Shown here: one piece after another, positions 44,355-54,487 of the stretch
Position numbering within the stretch: position 1 is the first letter of the stretch
Layout: each line of letters begins with the position of its first letter
Assembly: GCF_003086775.1 (NCBI RefSeq)
Contig: NZ_CP026001.1
Location: 2,382,407-2,446,406, forward strand
Origin: Stenotrophomonas sp. ZAC14D1_NAIMI4_1
GTDB taxonomy: Bacteria > Pseudomonadota > Gammaproteobacteria > Xanthomonadales > Xanthomonadaceae
DNA: 64,000 bases
Direction of reading: 5' to 3'
The notes under the pieces: generated by a model
Databases searched by the model: none
Told to the model about the DNA's origin: nothing
Seen by the model: only the letters and a program-made list of their open reading frames with translations
Program-made: the position numbers and the translations under genes

Positions 44355-45727
44355 GCATAGATGTAGTTGGACCCGCCATCGACGGTGCCCAGCATGCGCG
44401 CAGAACCGAAGATGCCCGAGCGGTGCGAGATGCCCACGCCGAAGTAGAGATCGTGCAGGCGCGGGTTGCCAATGATGTCGCCTACGCTGACATCAATGCT
44501 GGGATCCAGGTAGTTGAGCAGTTTGGAGGTGTTGCGCTCGCGGCGCGCCTGCGATTGCACTTCGGTGTGCGGCACGCGCTCGGCATACGACAGGCCGAAG
44601 CCGAAGCCGATGCGGGTATTCACCCGGTGCGACCACGGGAAGCCGTAATAGAAGGCTTTCATGTAAGCATCGATCTGCCAGGCATCGGGCTGGATGCCGC
44701 GCTCTTCGTGGCGCAGGATGCCGACATACCCCACCAGGTCCAGCGGCCAGCCGTTGAGGCGCGAGACGAAGGGCCGTCCGATGTGCACACCCCAGATGTC
44801 GGTGGGGTCGTCGGAATTGAGGCGGGTGCAGCTGAGGGTCATGATCTTGATCATGTGGCAGCCCTCGGCCGAGTCGCGCCCGTAGAACACTTTCACCCAG
44901 GTCGGCGTCTGCGGCTTGTTCCAGGCGACGTTGCCGTTGCCGAAGTCGTAGGCCGCGCCGAGCATGGCGCCCCATTGCAGGTCATCGCGCGCGAGCGGGC
45001 TGTTGCCGATGGCGCTGGCATGCCGGGTCAGATAGGCGCCACCGAGCACGCTCCAGTTCTGCAGCACGCGACGCCGACCGTAGAGGCCGGCGGTGACATC
45101 CAGCCCGGAGCCTGCGGCGTACGCCGGCCGCAGGTCGTCGGCCTCATCCTGTTCCACGCCGAAGTAGTAGTCGTTGAGCCGGGCGCTGCGCCACTGCAGG
45201 CTCAGCATCGGTTGCAGGGCCCAGCGTTCGCCGCGCCAGGTGTAGCCGTAGGACGAGCGCACTTCGCTGCCCTTGGATGTGCGCGAAACATCCTGGCGGA
45301 CGGTCAGGTCCAGCAGGTGTGCATCGCGTTTCCAGTAGACGCGCACGCCCAGGTCAGCCTCGCTGTTGCGGGTGCGCAGGCCCTCCAGGATCGGCGGCGT
45401 CTCATCCTCCGGATAGCCCTCCAGGCGGCGCTCGACGAACAGCTCGATGCCCTCGTCCTCGCGCTGTGTCAGCTTGATGCCGGCAGTGTTGGAGCGCAGG
45501 AAGAAGCGATCGCCCTCGTACAGATACAGCGGCAACAGGTCGACACGGTCATCGGCGCCCTTGTAGGGCGACGCCTCGATCCGCATCAGCCCACCCAGTC
45601 CCGCGCTCTGCGGCTCCTCGAGCAGCGAGCCGAGGGTCGCGTTCTGGGCCGCTGCCAGCGGCGAAGCGCATATCGCCGCTGCCAGCAGGCCTGGGCGAAG
45701 GAAGCACGGACGGAGCACCGGGTTCAT
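44333..45727 (-). CDS. MipA/OmpV-family outer-membrane protein
   Basis: A 464-residue barrel protein with a signal peptide (LLAAAICASPLAAA). Its early segment GGLMRIEASPYKGADDR then LPLYLYEGDRFFLRSNTAGI is the MipA/OmpV signature, and the barrel goes on to a C-terminal strand ending in Phe. MipA proteins scaffold murein enzymes or form channels. It is the last of a five-gene envelope operon, six bases after the DcaP-like gene. The exact role is unknown. Confidence 0.92.
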   Translation of the reverse strand: MNPVLRPCFLRPGLLAAAICASPLAAAQNATLGSLLEEPQSAGLGGLMRIEASPYKGADDRVDLLPLYLYEGDRFFLRSNTAGIKLTQREDEGIELFVERRLEGYPEDETPPILEGLRTRNSEADLGVRVYWKRDAHLLDLTVRQDVSRTSKGSEVRSSYGYTWRGERWALQPMLSLQWRSARLNDYYFGVEQDEADDLRPAYAAGSGLDVTAGLYGRRRVLQNWSVLGGAYLTRHASAIGNSPLARDDLQWGAMLGAAYDFGNGNVAWNKPQTPTWVKVFYGRDSAEGCHMIKIMTLSCTRLNSDDPTDIWGVHIGRPFVSRLNGWPLDLVGYVGILRHEERGIQPDAWQIDAYMKAFYYGFPWSHRVNTRIGFGFGLSYAERVPHTEVQSQARRERNTSKLLNYLDPSIDVSVGDIIGNPRLHDLYFGVGISHRSGIFGSARMLGTVDGGSNYIYAYLEGAF

Positions 45728-45733
45728 GGTCGG

Positions 45734-47173
45734 TCACCGGATGAAGTCGTACTTCAGCGCGGTCTGCACGCGGAACACATCGCCGCTGGCGCCATCCTGC
45801 TGCTCCAGCTTTCCATACAGCACTTCGGCACCCCAGCTCCAGCTCGGGGCCGGTTGCCAGATCAGGTTGACGGCCGCGTAGTCGCTGCGCCGGAAGATGC
45901 TCGGTGCAAGCAGGCTGTCGCGCTCCAGTCGCAGCTGGCTGTAGGTCAAGGTCGAACGCAAGCGGCCGGACCACAGGTGCGTATAGCCGACCCAGCCACC
46001 GTACTGCTGCAGGGTCTGCAGGTCACCGCGTGCATCGACCACGCCGTCCAGGTCCAGGCCGCCCAGGTCACCCAGGTAGGAGGCGATGCCTTCGCCGCCC
46101 ACGGCGCCAAACACGAAGTAGTCGCCGCTGTCGATATTCCACGAGCCACTCAGGGCCAGGCCGCCGGCATAGGCACCGTCCCTGCCCTCGCCACTGTCGC
46201 GGGCCGAATCGTAGGCGAGGTAGCGCATCACCCCGGACAGCTGCAGGTGGCCCCAGTCTGCCTCATGGCGTGCAGCGGCGACGAGGCTGGGCGCGGCATT
46301 GCGCGATTGCTGGGTGGCGCCGGGCAGCTGCAGTTCGGGCGAGCGGTGCTCGGCCGCCACCAGCAACTGGTTGCCCTTGCCCAGCGGGAAGTACTGGCGG
46401 ATGCTGGCTACGCGCGCCGACGGCGAGGCGCCCGGGCCGGCGAAATCAATCAGGTCCGGGCCCGAATCGAGGTCCATGAAGGCCGACCAGCCGAAGCCCG
46501 CGTAGGTATTGCCGAGCTGGCCCCAGGCATGGCGCAGGCGGTAGCCGTAACTTCCACCGGAACCGAAGAAATCGTTCTGCAGCAGCATGCGCAGCTGGCC
46601 GCGCTCGGTATCGCGGCGCGCCTCGAAGGTGAAGCGGGTCTGCCGCGCATGCATGTTGAAGCGACTGCTGTCGCGGCCGCCATCGACGGGAATGTCCGAG
46701 GTGATGAACTGGTCACTGTCGCCGGCATCGCCGTTGTCCCACATCGCATCCAGCTTGGCGTAGCCCCCCAGGCGGATCCACGTTGCCGTGCCGGGCACCT
46801 GGAAGAAGCCGTCCAGGTCCGAGCCCGTCGGCACTTCGTTGTCGGCACGGGCCGAGGCCTGGTCGTCCTCGTCGAACGATTCCCGCGCCGGCAACGGGGA
46901 GATGATCAGCTTCAGTGCCGTCGGCATCGTCAGCGCGGGCGCAGCGGAAGTGCCGGCCGCCTGGGCGGTGTTGCCAGCCAGTGCAGGCGTTGCCGCGCCC
47001 GGTGGCGTTGCGGCCTGGCTGGCTTCCAGCGCCTGGATGCGTGCGGTGAGAACCTCGACGGTTTCGCGCAGCTGTTTCAGCTCCGCGTCCTGGCCGGCAT
47101 CGCGGCTCTGGGTCAGTGCGTAGGCGGGTGTCAGCGAAGAAGCAAGGCAGATGGCGCGAAGAAGCACGTGCAT
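45734..47173 (-). CDS. DcaP-like outer-membrane porin
   Basis: A 479-residue protein with a signal peptide (LRAICLASSLTPAYA), a short coiled-coil region (DAELKQLRETVEVLTARIQALEA has heptads), then a barrel beginning IRLGGYAKLDAMWDN and SRFNMHARQTRFTFEARRD. This matches DcaP-type trimeric porins for dicarboxylates and some antibiotics. It lies 34 bases after the outer-membrane factor gene and six before the MipA gene, so porin and efflux genes are co-transcribed. Confidence 0.92.
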   Translation of the reverse strand: MHVLLRAICLASSLTPAYALTQSRDAGQDAELKQLRETVEVLTARIQALEASQAATPPGAATPALAGNTAQAAGTSAAPALTMPTALKLIISPLPARESFDEDDQASARADNEVPTGSDLDGFFQVPGTATWIRLGGYAKLDAMWDNGDAGDSDQFITSDIPVDGGRDSSRFNMHARQTRFTFEARRDTERGQLRMLLQNDFFGSGGSYGYRLRHAWGQLGNTYAGFGWSAFMDLDSGPDLIDFAGPGASPSARVASIRQYFPLGKGNQLLVAAEHRSPELQLPGATQQSRNAAPSLVAAARHEADWGHLQLSGVMRYLAYDSARDSGEGRDGAYAGGLALSGSWNIDSGDYFVFGAVGGEGIASYLGDLGGLDLDGVVDARGDLQTLQQYGGWVGYTHLWSGRLRSTLTYSQLRLERDSLLAPSIFRRSDYAAVNLIWQPAPSWSWGAEVLYGKLEQQDGASGDVFRVQTALKYDFIR

Positions 47174-47207
47174 GGCAGCAGCCTCCGGGGGATGGAAGGT
47201 CGATCGG

Positions 47208-48629
47208 TCAGCGTGGCGCGTCGGTGGGGCTGGCCTGGCCGCCTCCGAGGGCGGCGTACAGGTTCACCGCGTCCTGCAGGGCATTGGCCCGCAGCTGCAG
47301 CAGGTTCTGTTCGGCACTGAAGTGGTTGCGCTCGGCATCAAGCACCTCCAGGTACGGCGTCAGGCCGACGCCATAGCGGTCCTGCGCGGTGGCCACCAGC
47401 GCGGCCTGCACGGCTACGGCCTGCACCTGGGCGGCAATCTGCACATCGTTCTGCTCGGTGGCCTGAAGGCCACCTGCCACTTCACGGAATGCGTTCTGCA
47501 CCGTGGACTGGTAGCTCAGTTCGCGTTCTTTTCGTGCTGCGTGCGCGGCGTCGACACGCGCACGGCGTGCGCCCCAATCAAACAGGGGCAGCAGCGCGCC
47601 CGCGCCGAAGGACCAGACCCGATTGCTGTCGGAGACCAGGCCGGACAGCTCATTGGAGGCATAGCCGCCTGCGCCGGTCAGGGCAATCGTGGGGAAGTAC
47701 AGCGCACGCGCCGCGCCGATGTTGGCATTGGCCGCACGCAGCTGCTGTTCGGCCATGCGGATGTCCGGCCGCGCCTCCAGCAATGCCGAGGGCGCTCCCG
47801 CGGCCAGCCGGGCCAGCTGGGCGTCGGGTTGCAATGGCAGGCCCTCGGGCAGCGGCGACGGCAGCGGCGCACCCACCAGGAACTGCAGCAGTTGTTCGGC
47901 CAATGCACGACTGCGGCGCAGCTGTGCCAGCTGCAGTTCAGCCTGCAGTACCAGGGCCTGCGACTGGTTGAAATCGATGGACGAGGTCAGTCCCGCGTCC
48001 ATCCGCAGCTGGGCCAGTTCCAGCGTCTGCCGGCGGCTGTCCAGCGAACGCTCGGCCAGGTCGATGCCCTGCTCGCTTGCCCGCAGCGCGTAGTAGCTTG
48101 CGGCCACGTTTGCCACCAGGCTCAGTTCGCCGATGTTGCGCGCTTCCACCGTGGCCAGGTACTGGCGCCGGGCAGCCTCGCTGAGGTTGGCGACACGGCC
48201 CCAGAAGTCCAGCTCGAAGCTGGGCACTGCCACCTGCACCGCGTAGCTGTCCACGGTTACCCGCGGCGCGTCGTCCGCCGCACTGAGCGGGGTACGCACG
48301 CGCTGGGCCGAGCCCTGCGCATCCAGTGATGGCAGGCGTTGGCTGTTCTGGATGCGGTACTGCGCGCGTGCCTGTTCGATGCGGGCCGCGGCCGCGCCCA
48401 GGTCACGGTTCTGCTGCAGCGCCTGGCCGATCAGCCCGACCAGCACGGGATCCTTGAAGTACGCCTGCCACGGGGGCGGAGCCACGGCCGTGGCGGCCGC
48501 GTCGGCCTGCGGATAGTGCTCCGGCACGCTGCCGTCAGGGCGCAGGTAGGCCGGGGCGAGGTTGCAGCCGCCCAGCAGCACCGCGAGTGTCGCGCTGGCT
48601 GCCAGCACGAAGAGACGGTCAGGCCGCAT
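47208..48629 (-). CDS. RND efflux outer-membrane factor (OprM/NodT lipoprotein)
   Basis: A 473-residue TolC-like channel. The lipobox LLGGC near residue 22 marks a lipoprotein; the tandem OEP repeats include WGRVANLSEAARRQYLATV and the second WGARRARVDAAHAARKE. It ends the tripartite pump made with the adaptor and RND permease upstream. The ATG at 48629 lies inside the last codons of the RND gene (11-base overlap). Confidence 0.95.
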   Translation of the reverse strand: MRPDRLFVLAASATLAVLLGGCNLAPAYLRPDGSVPEHYPQADAAATAVAPPPWQAYFKDPVLVGLIGQALQQNRDLGAAAARIEQARAQYRIQNSQRLPSLDAQGSAQRVRTPLSAADDAPRVTVDSYAVQVAVPSFELDFWGRVANLSEAARRQYLATVEARNIGELSLVANVAASYYALRASEQGIDLAERSLDSRRQTLELAQLRMDAGLTSSIDFNQSQALVLQAELQLAQLRRSRALAEQLLQFLVGAPLPSPLPEGLPLQPDAQLARLAAGAPSALLEARPDIRMAEQQLRAANANIGAARALYFPTIALTGAGGYASNELSGLVSDSNRVWSFGAGALLPLFDWGARRARVDAAHAARKERELSYQSTVQNAFREVAGGLQATEQNDVQIAAQVQAVAVQAALVATAQDRYGVGLTPYLEVLDAERNHFSAEQNLLQLRANALQDAVNLYAALGGGQASPTDAPR

Positions 48630-51600
48630 CGTCGGCTCCCTGCTCCTGCCCCCGCCGGCGCTGCTCCCGCCGGCGCTGCCCGCGCCAACGGCGCAGCAGG
48701 TAGTAGAACAACGGGGTGAAGAAGATGCCGAGCACGGTGGCGCTGAGCATGCTGCCCAGCACGCCGGTGCCCACGGCCTGGCGGCTGGCCGCACCGGCGC
48801 CGCTGGCGATCACCAGCGGCACCATGCCGACGATGAAGGTCAGGCTGGTCATCAGGATCGGCCGCAGGCGCTGGTGCGCGGCCTGCAGGATCGCCTCGCG
48901 CACGGGAACCCCGCGCGCTTCCTCGTCCAGGCCGAACTGCACGATCAGGATCGCGTTCTTGGCGGCCAGGCCGATGATCGTCACCAGGCCCACGGTGAAG
49001 TACACATCGGCGGACATGCCACGCAGGGCGGTGAACAGCACCGCGCCGAGAATGCCCAGCGGCACCACCAGCAGCACGATCACCGGGGTCAGCCAGCTCT
49101 CGTACAACGCGGCCAGCAGCAGGAAGGCGACCACGAAAGCCAGGCCGAGCAGCAGGCCCACCTGCCCGGCGGCCTCGCGCTCCTCCCGCGCCGTCCCGGT
49201 CCATTCAAAGCGCATGCCCGACGGCAGCACCTCGGCGGCGATACGTTCCATTTCCTCCAGGGCAGCACCACTGGAAACGCCCGCCGCGCCTTCGCCGGAG
49301 ACCGTTGCCGAAAGGAAGCCGTTGTACCGTTCCACCTGCTGCTCGCCGGTGGTCCAGCGCGTGCGTGCGAATGCCGAAAGCGGTACCGACTGCCCGCCAC
49401 TGCCGACCACGCGCAGATCGCTCACATCCTCGGCACGCATGCGCTGCTCGGCGTCGGCCTGCACGAACACCCGCAGGACGTTGCCCTGGCGCACGAAATC
49501 ATTCACGTAGGCCGAGCCGAACAGGATGCCCAGCGCCTGGTTGGCCTGCGACAGCGGCACGCCCAGCGAACGTGCCTGCGTACGGTCGATGTCCACGAAC
49601 AGTTGGGGCGCGCGTGGCATGCCTTCCGGGCGCACGCCAGTCAGTCTGGGGCTGGCGGCGGCGCGGGCGGTGATGCCCATCGCTGCCGCCGCAAGCGCCT
49701 GTGCACCGGCGCCGCCACGGTCCTCGATCTTCATGGTGAAGCCGGAGGCGTTGCCCAGCGCCTGGATGGCCGGCGGATTGATCGCAAACACCTGTGCCTG
49801 CGGAATGCGCGAGAAGGCCATGTTCATGCGGTTGGCCAGCGTCATCGCGCTGTGTGCCGCGCCACGCCGCTCCGCCCACGGATGCAGGTCGACGAACGAC
49901 ATGCCCACTGACTGGCCCTGGCCAAAGAAGCTGAAGCCCACCACGGTCACCACGTTCCGCACCTCGGGCTGCTGGTGCAGGATCGCCTCGGCCTGCGCCG
50001 CTGCCGCGCGGGTGCGCTCCATCGTCGAGCCCGGCGCCGCGTTGTAGGCCACGAACAGGTAGCCCTGGTCTTCGGTGGGCAGGAAGCCGCTGGGCAGGCG
50101 CACGTACATCGCCGCCGTCAGCAGCACCACGCCCAGGAAGATGCCGATCCACAGCCAGGGCCGCACCAGCATGCGGCCCACCCAGTCGGTGTAGGTCCGG
50201 CTGCTGCGCTCCAGGCCGCTGTTGACCGCTGTGTACAGGCGGCGCAGCGGGCCGCCACGGCCCTTTGTTTCGTCCCTGGGGCGCAGCACCGCCGCGCAGA
50301 TGGCCGGGGCCAGGGTGAGCGAGAGGATGGTCGAAACCACCAGCGAAATGCTCAGCGTCACCGCGAACTGCCGGTAGATGCCGCCTGCCGATCCGGGAAA
50401 GAAGCCCATCGGAATGAACACCGCCAGCAGCACCAGCGTGGTGGCGATGATCGCGCCGGTCAGCTGGCCCATTGCCTTGACGGTTGCCTCATGCGGCGGC
50501 AGATCTTCCTCGCGCATGATGCGCTCGACGTTCTCCACGATCACGATCGCGTCGTCGTTGAGGATGCCGATGGCCACCACCATGGCGAACAGGGACAGCA
50601 GGTTGATGGAGACGCCGAAGGCCAGCAGCCCCATGCAGGCACCCAGCAGCGAGACCGGCACCACGATGGTGGGCAGGAACACCGCGCGCCAGCTCTGCAG
50701 GAACAGCAGCACGACCACCGACACCAGCACCAGCGCCTGCACCATGGTTGTGGTCACCCCACGCACCGATTCGGTGATGAACGGCGTGGTGTCGAACGGG
50801 GTCACCCAGGACATGCCACCGGGGAAACTGGCCTGCAGGTCGTTCATGCGCGCACGCACGGCGTTGGCGGTGGCCAGCGCGTTGGCACCGCTGGCCAGCG
50901 AGACCGCCAGGCCGGCCGTTTCGCGGCCATTGAGGCTGAGCGAGAAGGCATAGTTGTCGCGTCCCAGCTCGACCCTGGCAACATCGGACAGGCGCACCGT
51001 GGCAGCGCCGGGCGTGGCCCGCAGGATGATCTGGCGGAACTGCTCGGGCGTGCTGAAGCGCCCACGCAGTACGATCTGTGCAGTGGTTTCGGTGCCGGGC
51101 GCGATGGGCTGCAGGCCCAGGCCACCGCCGGCGGTCTGCGCGTTCTGTTCGCGGATGGCGGCAATCACTTCGCCCGGGGCCAGCCCATAGCTCAGCAGCT
51201 TCTCGCGGTCCAGCCAGATGCGCATGGCGTAGCTGGAGCCAAACAGGGAGACATCACCGACGCCAGGCACCCGCCGCAGTTCGTCAGCCACGTTGTTGGC
51301 GGCAAAGTCGCCCAGCTCCAGCGCCGAAAAGCGGTTCTGGTCCGAGGTGAGCGCGACCAGCATCAGGAAGCCGCTGTTGGCCTGGGTCACCCGCACGCCC
51401 ATCTGCCGCACTTCATCGGGCAGGCGGGGCTCGACCCGCGCCAGCCGGTCCTGGATCTGCGACCGGGCGATATCCAGGTCGGTGCCACTGCGGAAGGTGA
51501 CGCGGATCTGCGCGGTGCCATTGGCACGGCTGGTCGAGCTCATGAACAGGAAGTCATCCACCCCGCTCAGCTCGTTCTCGATCACCGAAGTGACCGTGCG

Positions 51601-51774
51601 GTCGAGCGTCTGTGCATCGGCACCCACAAACGTGGCCGAGATGCTCAGCGACGGTGGGGCTACGTCCGGGTACTGCTCCACCGCCAGCTGCTGGAAGGCA
51701 ATGCCACCAAACAGGATCGCGAACAGGGCGATCACCCATGCCAGCACCGGCCGATAGACAAAGACGCTGTTCAC
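48619..51774 (-). CDS. RND multidrug efflux permease (HAE1 family)
   Basis: A 1051-residue AcrB-like proton antiporter with 12 helices and two large periplasmic loops. The start FVYRPVLAWVIALFAILFGG is the family start; the proton relay Asp pair is in GILNDDAIVIVENVERI (an Asn replaces the usual Val before DD), and the relay Lys in GLAAKNAILIVQF. It should export drugs or envelope-toxic compounds with the adaptor and outer-membrane factor. The start overlaps the adaptor stop (ATGA). No dedicated repressor gene lies beside it. Confidence 0.96.
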   Translation of the reverse strand: MNSVFVYRPVLAWVIALFAILFGGIAFQQLAVEQYPDVAPPSLSISATFVGADAQTLDRTVTSVIENELSGVDDFLFMSSTSRANGTAQIRVTFRSGTDLDIARSQIQDRLARVEPRLPDEVRQMGVRVTQANSGFLMLVALTSDQNRFSALELGDFAANNVADELRRVPGVGDVSLFGSSYAMRIWLDREKLLSYGLAPGEVIAAIREQNAQTAGGGLGLQPIAPGTETTAQIVLRGRFSTPEQFRQIILRATPGAATVRLSDVARVELGRDNYAFSLSLNGRETAGLAVSLASGANALATANAVRARMNDLQASFPGGMSWVTPFDTTPFITESVRGVTTTMVQALVLVSVVVLLFLQSWRAVFLPTIVVPVSLLGACMGLLAFGVSINLLSLFAMVVAIGILNDDAIVIVENVERIMREEDLPPHEATVKAMGQLTGAIIATTLVLLAVFIPMGFFPGSAGGIYRQFAVTLSISLVVSTILSLTLAPAICAAVLRPRDETKGRGGPLRRLYTAVNSGLERSSRTYTDWVGRMLVRPWLWIGIFLGVVLLTAAMYVRLPSGFLPTEDQGYLFVAYNAAPGSTMERTRAAAAQAEAILHQQPEVRNVVTVVGFSFFGQGQSVGMSFVDLHPWAERRGAAHSAMTLANRMNMAFSRIPQAQVFAINPPAIQALGNASGFTMKIEDRGGAGAQALAAAAMGITARAAASPRLTGVRPEGMPRAPQLFVDIDRTQARSLGVPLSQANQALGILFGSAYVNDFVRQGNVLRVFVQADAEQRMRAEDVSDLRVVGSGGQSVPLSAFARTRWTTGEQQVERYNGFLSATVSGEGAAGVSSGAALEEMERIAAEVLPSGMRFEWTGTAREEREAAGQVGLLLGLAFVVAFLLLAALYESWLTPVIVLLVVPLGILGAVLFTALRGMSADVYFTVGLVTIIGLAAKNAILIVQFGLDEEARGVPVREAILQAAHQRLRPILMTSLTFIVGMVPLVIASGAGAASRQAVGTGVLGSMLSATVLGIFFTPLFYYLLRRWRGQRRREQRRRGQEQGADDAA

Positions 51775-52922
51775 GGCGCCTTGCCTTTGCCCGGCGGCGC
51801 CGTGTTGATTGCCACCGGTTGGCCGGGTTGCACCTTGTGCCAGCCGTCCACGACCACGCGGTCACCCGCTTCCAGCCCGGCACTGACGATCCAGCGGCCA
51901 CCGGCCTGGCCGGCCAGCGTGACCGGCCGACGCTGCGCAATGCCCTCCGCCGTCACCACCATCACCGAGGATTCGTCCTCGCCGATCTGCACGGCGCGCT
52001 CGGGCACGCTCATGCCGTTGCGCAGGGTGCCGACCGCCAGCTGGCCGCGCACGAACTGGCCGGGCAGCAGCCGGCCCTCCGGGTTCTTCAGCCGGGCCCG
52101 CAGCACCCGGCTGCCGGTGGAGGGATCGATGGCGGTTTCGCTGAAGTCCAGCGTGCCGACCATGGGCGGACGCGCATCGCCCTCCAGCAGCAGGGTGACG
52201 TCCACCCGCTGGTCTGGCCCGAGCACCACCCTGCCCTCGCTGACATCGCGCTCCATCGCGTCCATCGCCACGTGCGAGGGATTGAAGATCACGAACGCGG
52301 GGTCGAGCTGGTCGATGCGGGTGAGCAGCGTTGCCGTGGCGGCGCTGGCCAACGCGCCCTCACTGACCTGGGCGCGCCCGGCGCGGCCGGCAATCGGCGC
52401 GCGCACCAGTGCATGGTCGAGCTGCAGCCTGGCCCGTGCAACGGCGGCCTGCGCCTCCTGCAGCGCGGCATCGGCCTGGCGGAAGCCGGCCTGCGCGGAC
52501 TCGAACTCCTGCACGCTCACGGCCTTGCGCTGCACCAGCTGGGCCAGCCGGGCCCGCAGTGCGGAGGTCTGTGCGCGTGCAGCCTGGGCCGAAGCCAGCG
52601 AGGCGTTGGCCTGCTGCAGCCTCGCGCGCAGATCGCGGGGGTCGATCTGGAACAGGGGCGCATTCGCGGCAACCGTGGTGCCATCCACGTACAACTGCTG
52701 CTCGATGATGCCGTCGGCGCGTGCGCGCACCTCGACCGAGCGCCCTGCCTCGACCCGGCCTGGCAGCTCCACCAGGTTCGGTACCACCTGCGCCTGCACG
52801 ACTTCCACATCCACCAGCGTCGGCGGCCGCGCGCCACCGGGGGCGTTGCCGCTGCGGTCGCACGCAGCCAGCAGCGGCGCGGTCAGCACCAGCCAGGCCA
52901 CACATCGCAGGATAGGCATCAT
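51771..52922 (-). CDS. RND efflux periplasmic adaptor (AcrA-like lipoprotein)
   Basis: A 383-residue membrane-fusion protein. The lipobox LLAAC around residue 21 gives a lipid anchor; the lipoyl half ARADGIIEQQLYVDGTTV, an alpha-hairpin (residues ~95-165) and the beta-barrel/MP domains follow. GGAGG lies five bases before the ATG at 52922. First gene of the five-gene envelope operon. The gap to arginine deiminase is 69 bases, so the operon may start at its own promoter there. Confidence 0.95.
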   Translation of the reverse strand: MMPILRCVAWLVLTAPLLAACDRSGNAPGGARPPTLVDVEVVQAQVVPNLVELPGRVEAGRSVEVRARADGIIEQQLYVDGTTVAANAPLFQIDPRDLRARLQQANASLASAQAARAQTSALRARLAQLVQRKAVSVQEFESAQAGFRQADAALQEAQAAVARARLQLDHALVRAPIAGRAGRAQVSEGALASAATATLLTRIDQLDPAFVIFNPSHVAMDAMERDVSEGRVVLGPDQRVDVTLLLEGDARPPMVGTLDFSETAIDPSTGSRVLRARLKNPEGRLLPGQFVRGQLAVGTLRNGMSVPERAVQIGEDESSVMVVTAEGIAQRRPVTLAGQAGGRWIVSAGLEAGDRVVVDGWHKVQPGQPVAINTAPPGKGKAP

Positions 52923-52991
52923 CGTGACCTCCGCACCGTGGCGCGCCGGGCTGCCCGGCCGCGCAGGAAAGCCAGGCTGGGCCCGGCCGGC

Positions 52992-54242
52992 CTAGAACTG
53001 CACCGGGTCGCGGATCAGCGGGCACGTCATGCAGTGCCCACCACCGCGGCCACGGCCGAGCTCGGCGCCGACGATGCTGATCACCTCGATGCCTTCCTTG
53101 CGCAGGCCCGTATTGGTGGCGGTGCTGCGGTCGTAGGCCACCACCACGCCGGGCGAGACCGCCACCAGGTTGTTGCCGCTGTCCCACTGCGAGCGTTCGG
53201 CGGCATAGCGGTCGCCGCCGGACTCGACGATCCGCAGCTTCTGGAAGCCCAGCGCCTCGGCCACCACGTCATTGAAGTGGCGCTTTTCGAAGACGATCTC
53301 GAAGCCGGGTTCCTTGTCGCTGGGGTACAACGAAACCGGATGGATCTGGTCGACGATGCCGGGGAACACGGTCACCACGTCGCGGTCGGCGAAGGTGAAC
53401 ACCGTATCCAGGTGCATGGCCGAGCGCAGCTTGGGCATCACCGCCACGATGATGCGGGTGGCCGCGCCGTTGCGGAACAGCGACTGTGCCAGCTGGGTGA
53501 TGGCGGTGCGCGAGGTTCGCTCGCTCATGCCGATCAGGACGATGCCGTTGCCGGCGATGAGTACGTCGCCCCCTTCCAGGGTGGCATTGCCATGGTCGAC
53601 GGTGGGATCGCCGAACCAGATGGGGAAGTCGGCCTTGGCGAAATCCGGATGGAACCGGTAGATCGCCGTGGTCAGGATGGTTTCCTCGTGGCGTGCCGGC
53701 CAGTACAGCGGATTGAGGGTCACGCCCTGGTAGATCCAGCAGGTGGTATCCCGGGTGTACAGGGTGTTGGGCAACGGGGGCAGCAGGTAGCCCACCAGCT
53801 CGGGCATGGCACGCATGGTCTGCAGGGTCGGGCCGGCGAAGTCCTCGGGCAGGTCGAGCACGCTCAGGCCGCCGATCAGCGTCTCGGCCAGGCGCCGCGG
53901 CGGCAGCTCCTGCAGGTAGGCGCGCACCTCGGCCATGAACTCCAGGCCCACCTCGCTGGCATTGATCTGGTGGTCGAGGATCCAGTTGCGTGCCTCGTCG
54001 ATCTCCAGGGTCTCCGCCAACAGGTTGTGCATCTCGACCACGTCCACGCCGCGGTCGCGCATCTTGGACATGAAATCGAAATGGTCGCGCTTGGCGTTGT
54101 CCACCCAGATCACGTCATCGAACAACAGGTCGTCCTTGTTGCGCGGCGTCAGCCGCATGTGTGCCAGGCCCGGTGAACACACCATCACCTTCCTGAGAAC
54201 ACCCACTTCAGAGTGGACGCCATACACCGGTGCGCTGGACAT
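52992..54242 (-). CDS. arcA: Arginine deiminase
   Basis: The 416-residue enzyme converts arginine to citrulline and ammonia. The ADI signatures are visible: [18 protein letters not shown] at the start, [19 protein letters not shown]-like [32 protein letters not shown] and the C-terminal [10 protein letters not shown] with nucleophile Cys404. No arcB or arcC is near, but two ArcD-like antiporters lie 2-5 kb away. Start ATG 54242; divergent from a SlyB-like lipoprotein gene across 245 bases. Confidence 0.97.
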   Translation of the reverse strand: MSSAPVYGVHSEVGVLRKVMVCSPGLAHMRLTPRNKDDLLFDDVIWVDNAKRDHFDFMSKMRDRGVDVVEMHNLLAETLEIDEARNWILDHQINASEVGLEFMAEVRAYLQELPPRRLAETLIGGLSVLDLPEDFAGPTLQTMRAMPELVGYLLPPLPNTLYTRDTTCWIYQGVTLNPLYWPARHEETILTTAIYRFHPDFAKADFPIWFGDPTVDHGNATLEGGDVLIAGNGIVLIGMSERTSRTAITQLAQSLFRNGAATRIIVAVMPKLRSAMHLDTVFTFADRDVVTVFPGIVDQIHPVSLYPSDKEPGFEIVFEKRHFNDVVAEALGFQKLRIVESGGDRYAAERSQWDSGNNLVAVSPGVVVAYDRSTATNTGLRKEGIEVISIVGAELGRGRGGGHCMTCPLIRDPVQF

Positions 54243-54487
54243 GGAAGACTCCGCATCAACGAAAGGGGTGATCGCATCCTAGTCGCCGGAATGCAGGAAA
54301 TGGCTTGTTTTAGGTAGAAAACAGTAGAAATACCTACCCCGATGGCGGCGCGCTCGTGCGCGTATTTCAGTATCGTTGGCCCTGAGGTAGCGCTGCGCCA
54401 ATCGCACGCAGCGAGGAAGGTTCCCTGCATGCCAGGGATGCTCGGCTGGCAATCGATAGTTCCCTCACTCCCTGCTGGAGAAGCATC
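54243..54487. promoter_or_regulatory. Divergent promoter region of arcA and SlyB-like gene
   Basis: This gap contains an AT-rich island around 54300-54345 in which TAGGTAG and CTACC, and AGGTA/TACCT, are inverted around GAAAACAGTAGAAA. It is probably the arcA promoter or operator. No FNR box or clear ArgR box was recognised. The last part carries GGAGAA before the lipoprotein start. Confidence 0.4.

Noticed and set aside
44423..47320. Plus-strand frame of about 960 codons
   Set aside because: It runs antisense to the MipA and DcaP-like genes, which have signal peptides and barrel motifs.
47208..52922. Naming the pump smeABC or another sme operon
   Set aside because: The gene order adaptor-RND-OMF is shared by several Sme pumps; without a search I cannot tell which, and the porin genes downstream do not help.
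49975..54176. Two long plus-strand frames opposite RND, adaptor and arcA genes
   Set aside because: They are shadows of well-recognised genes in GC-rich DNA, with low-complexity products.
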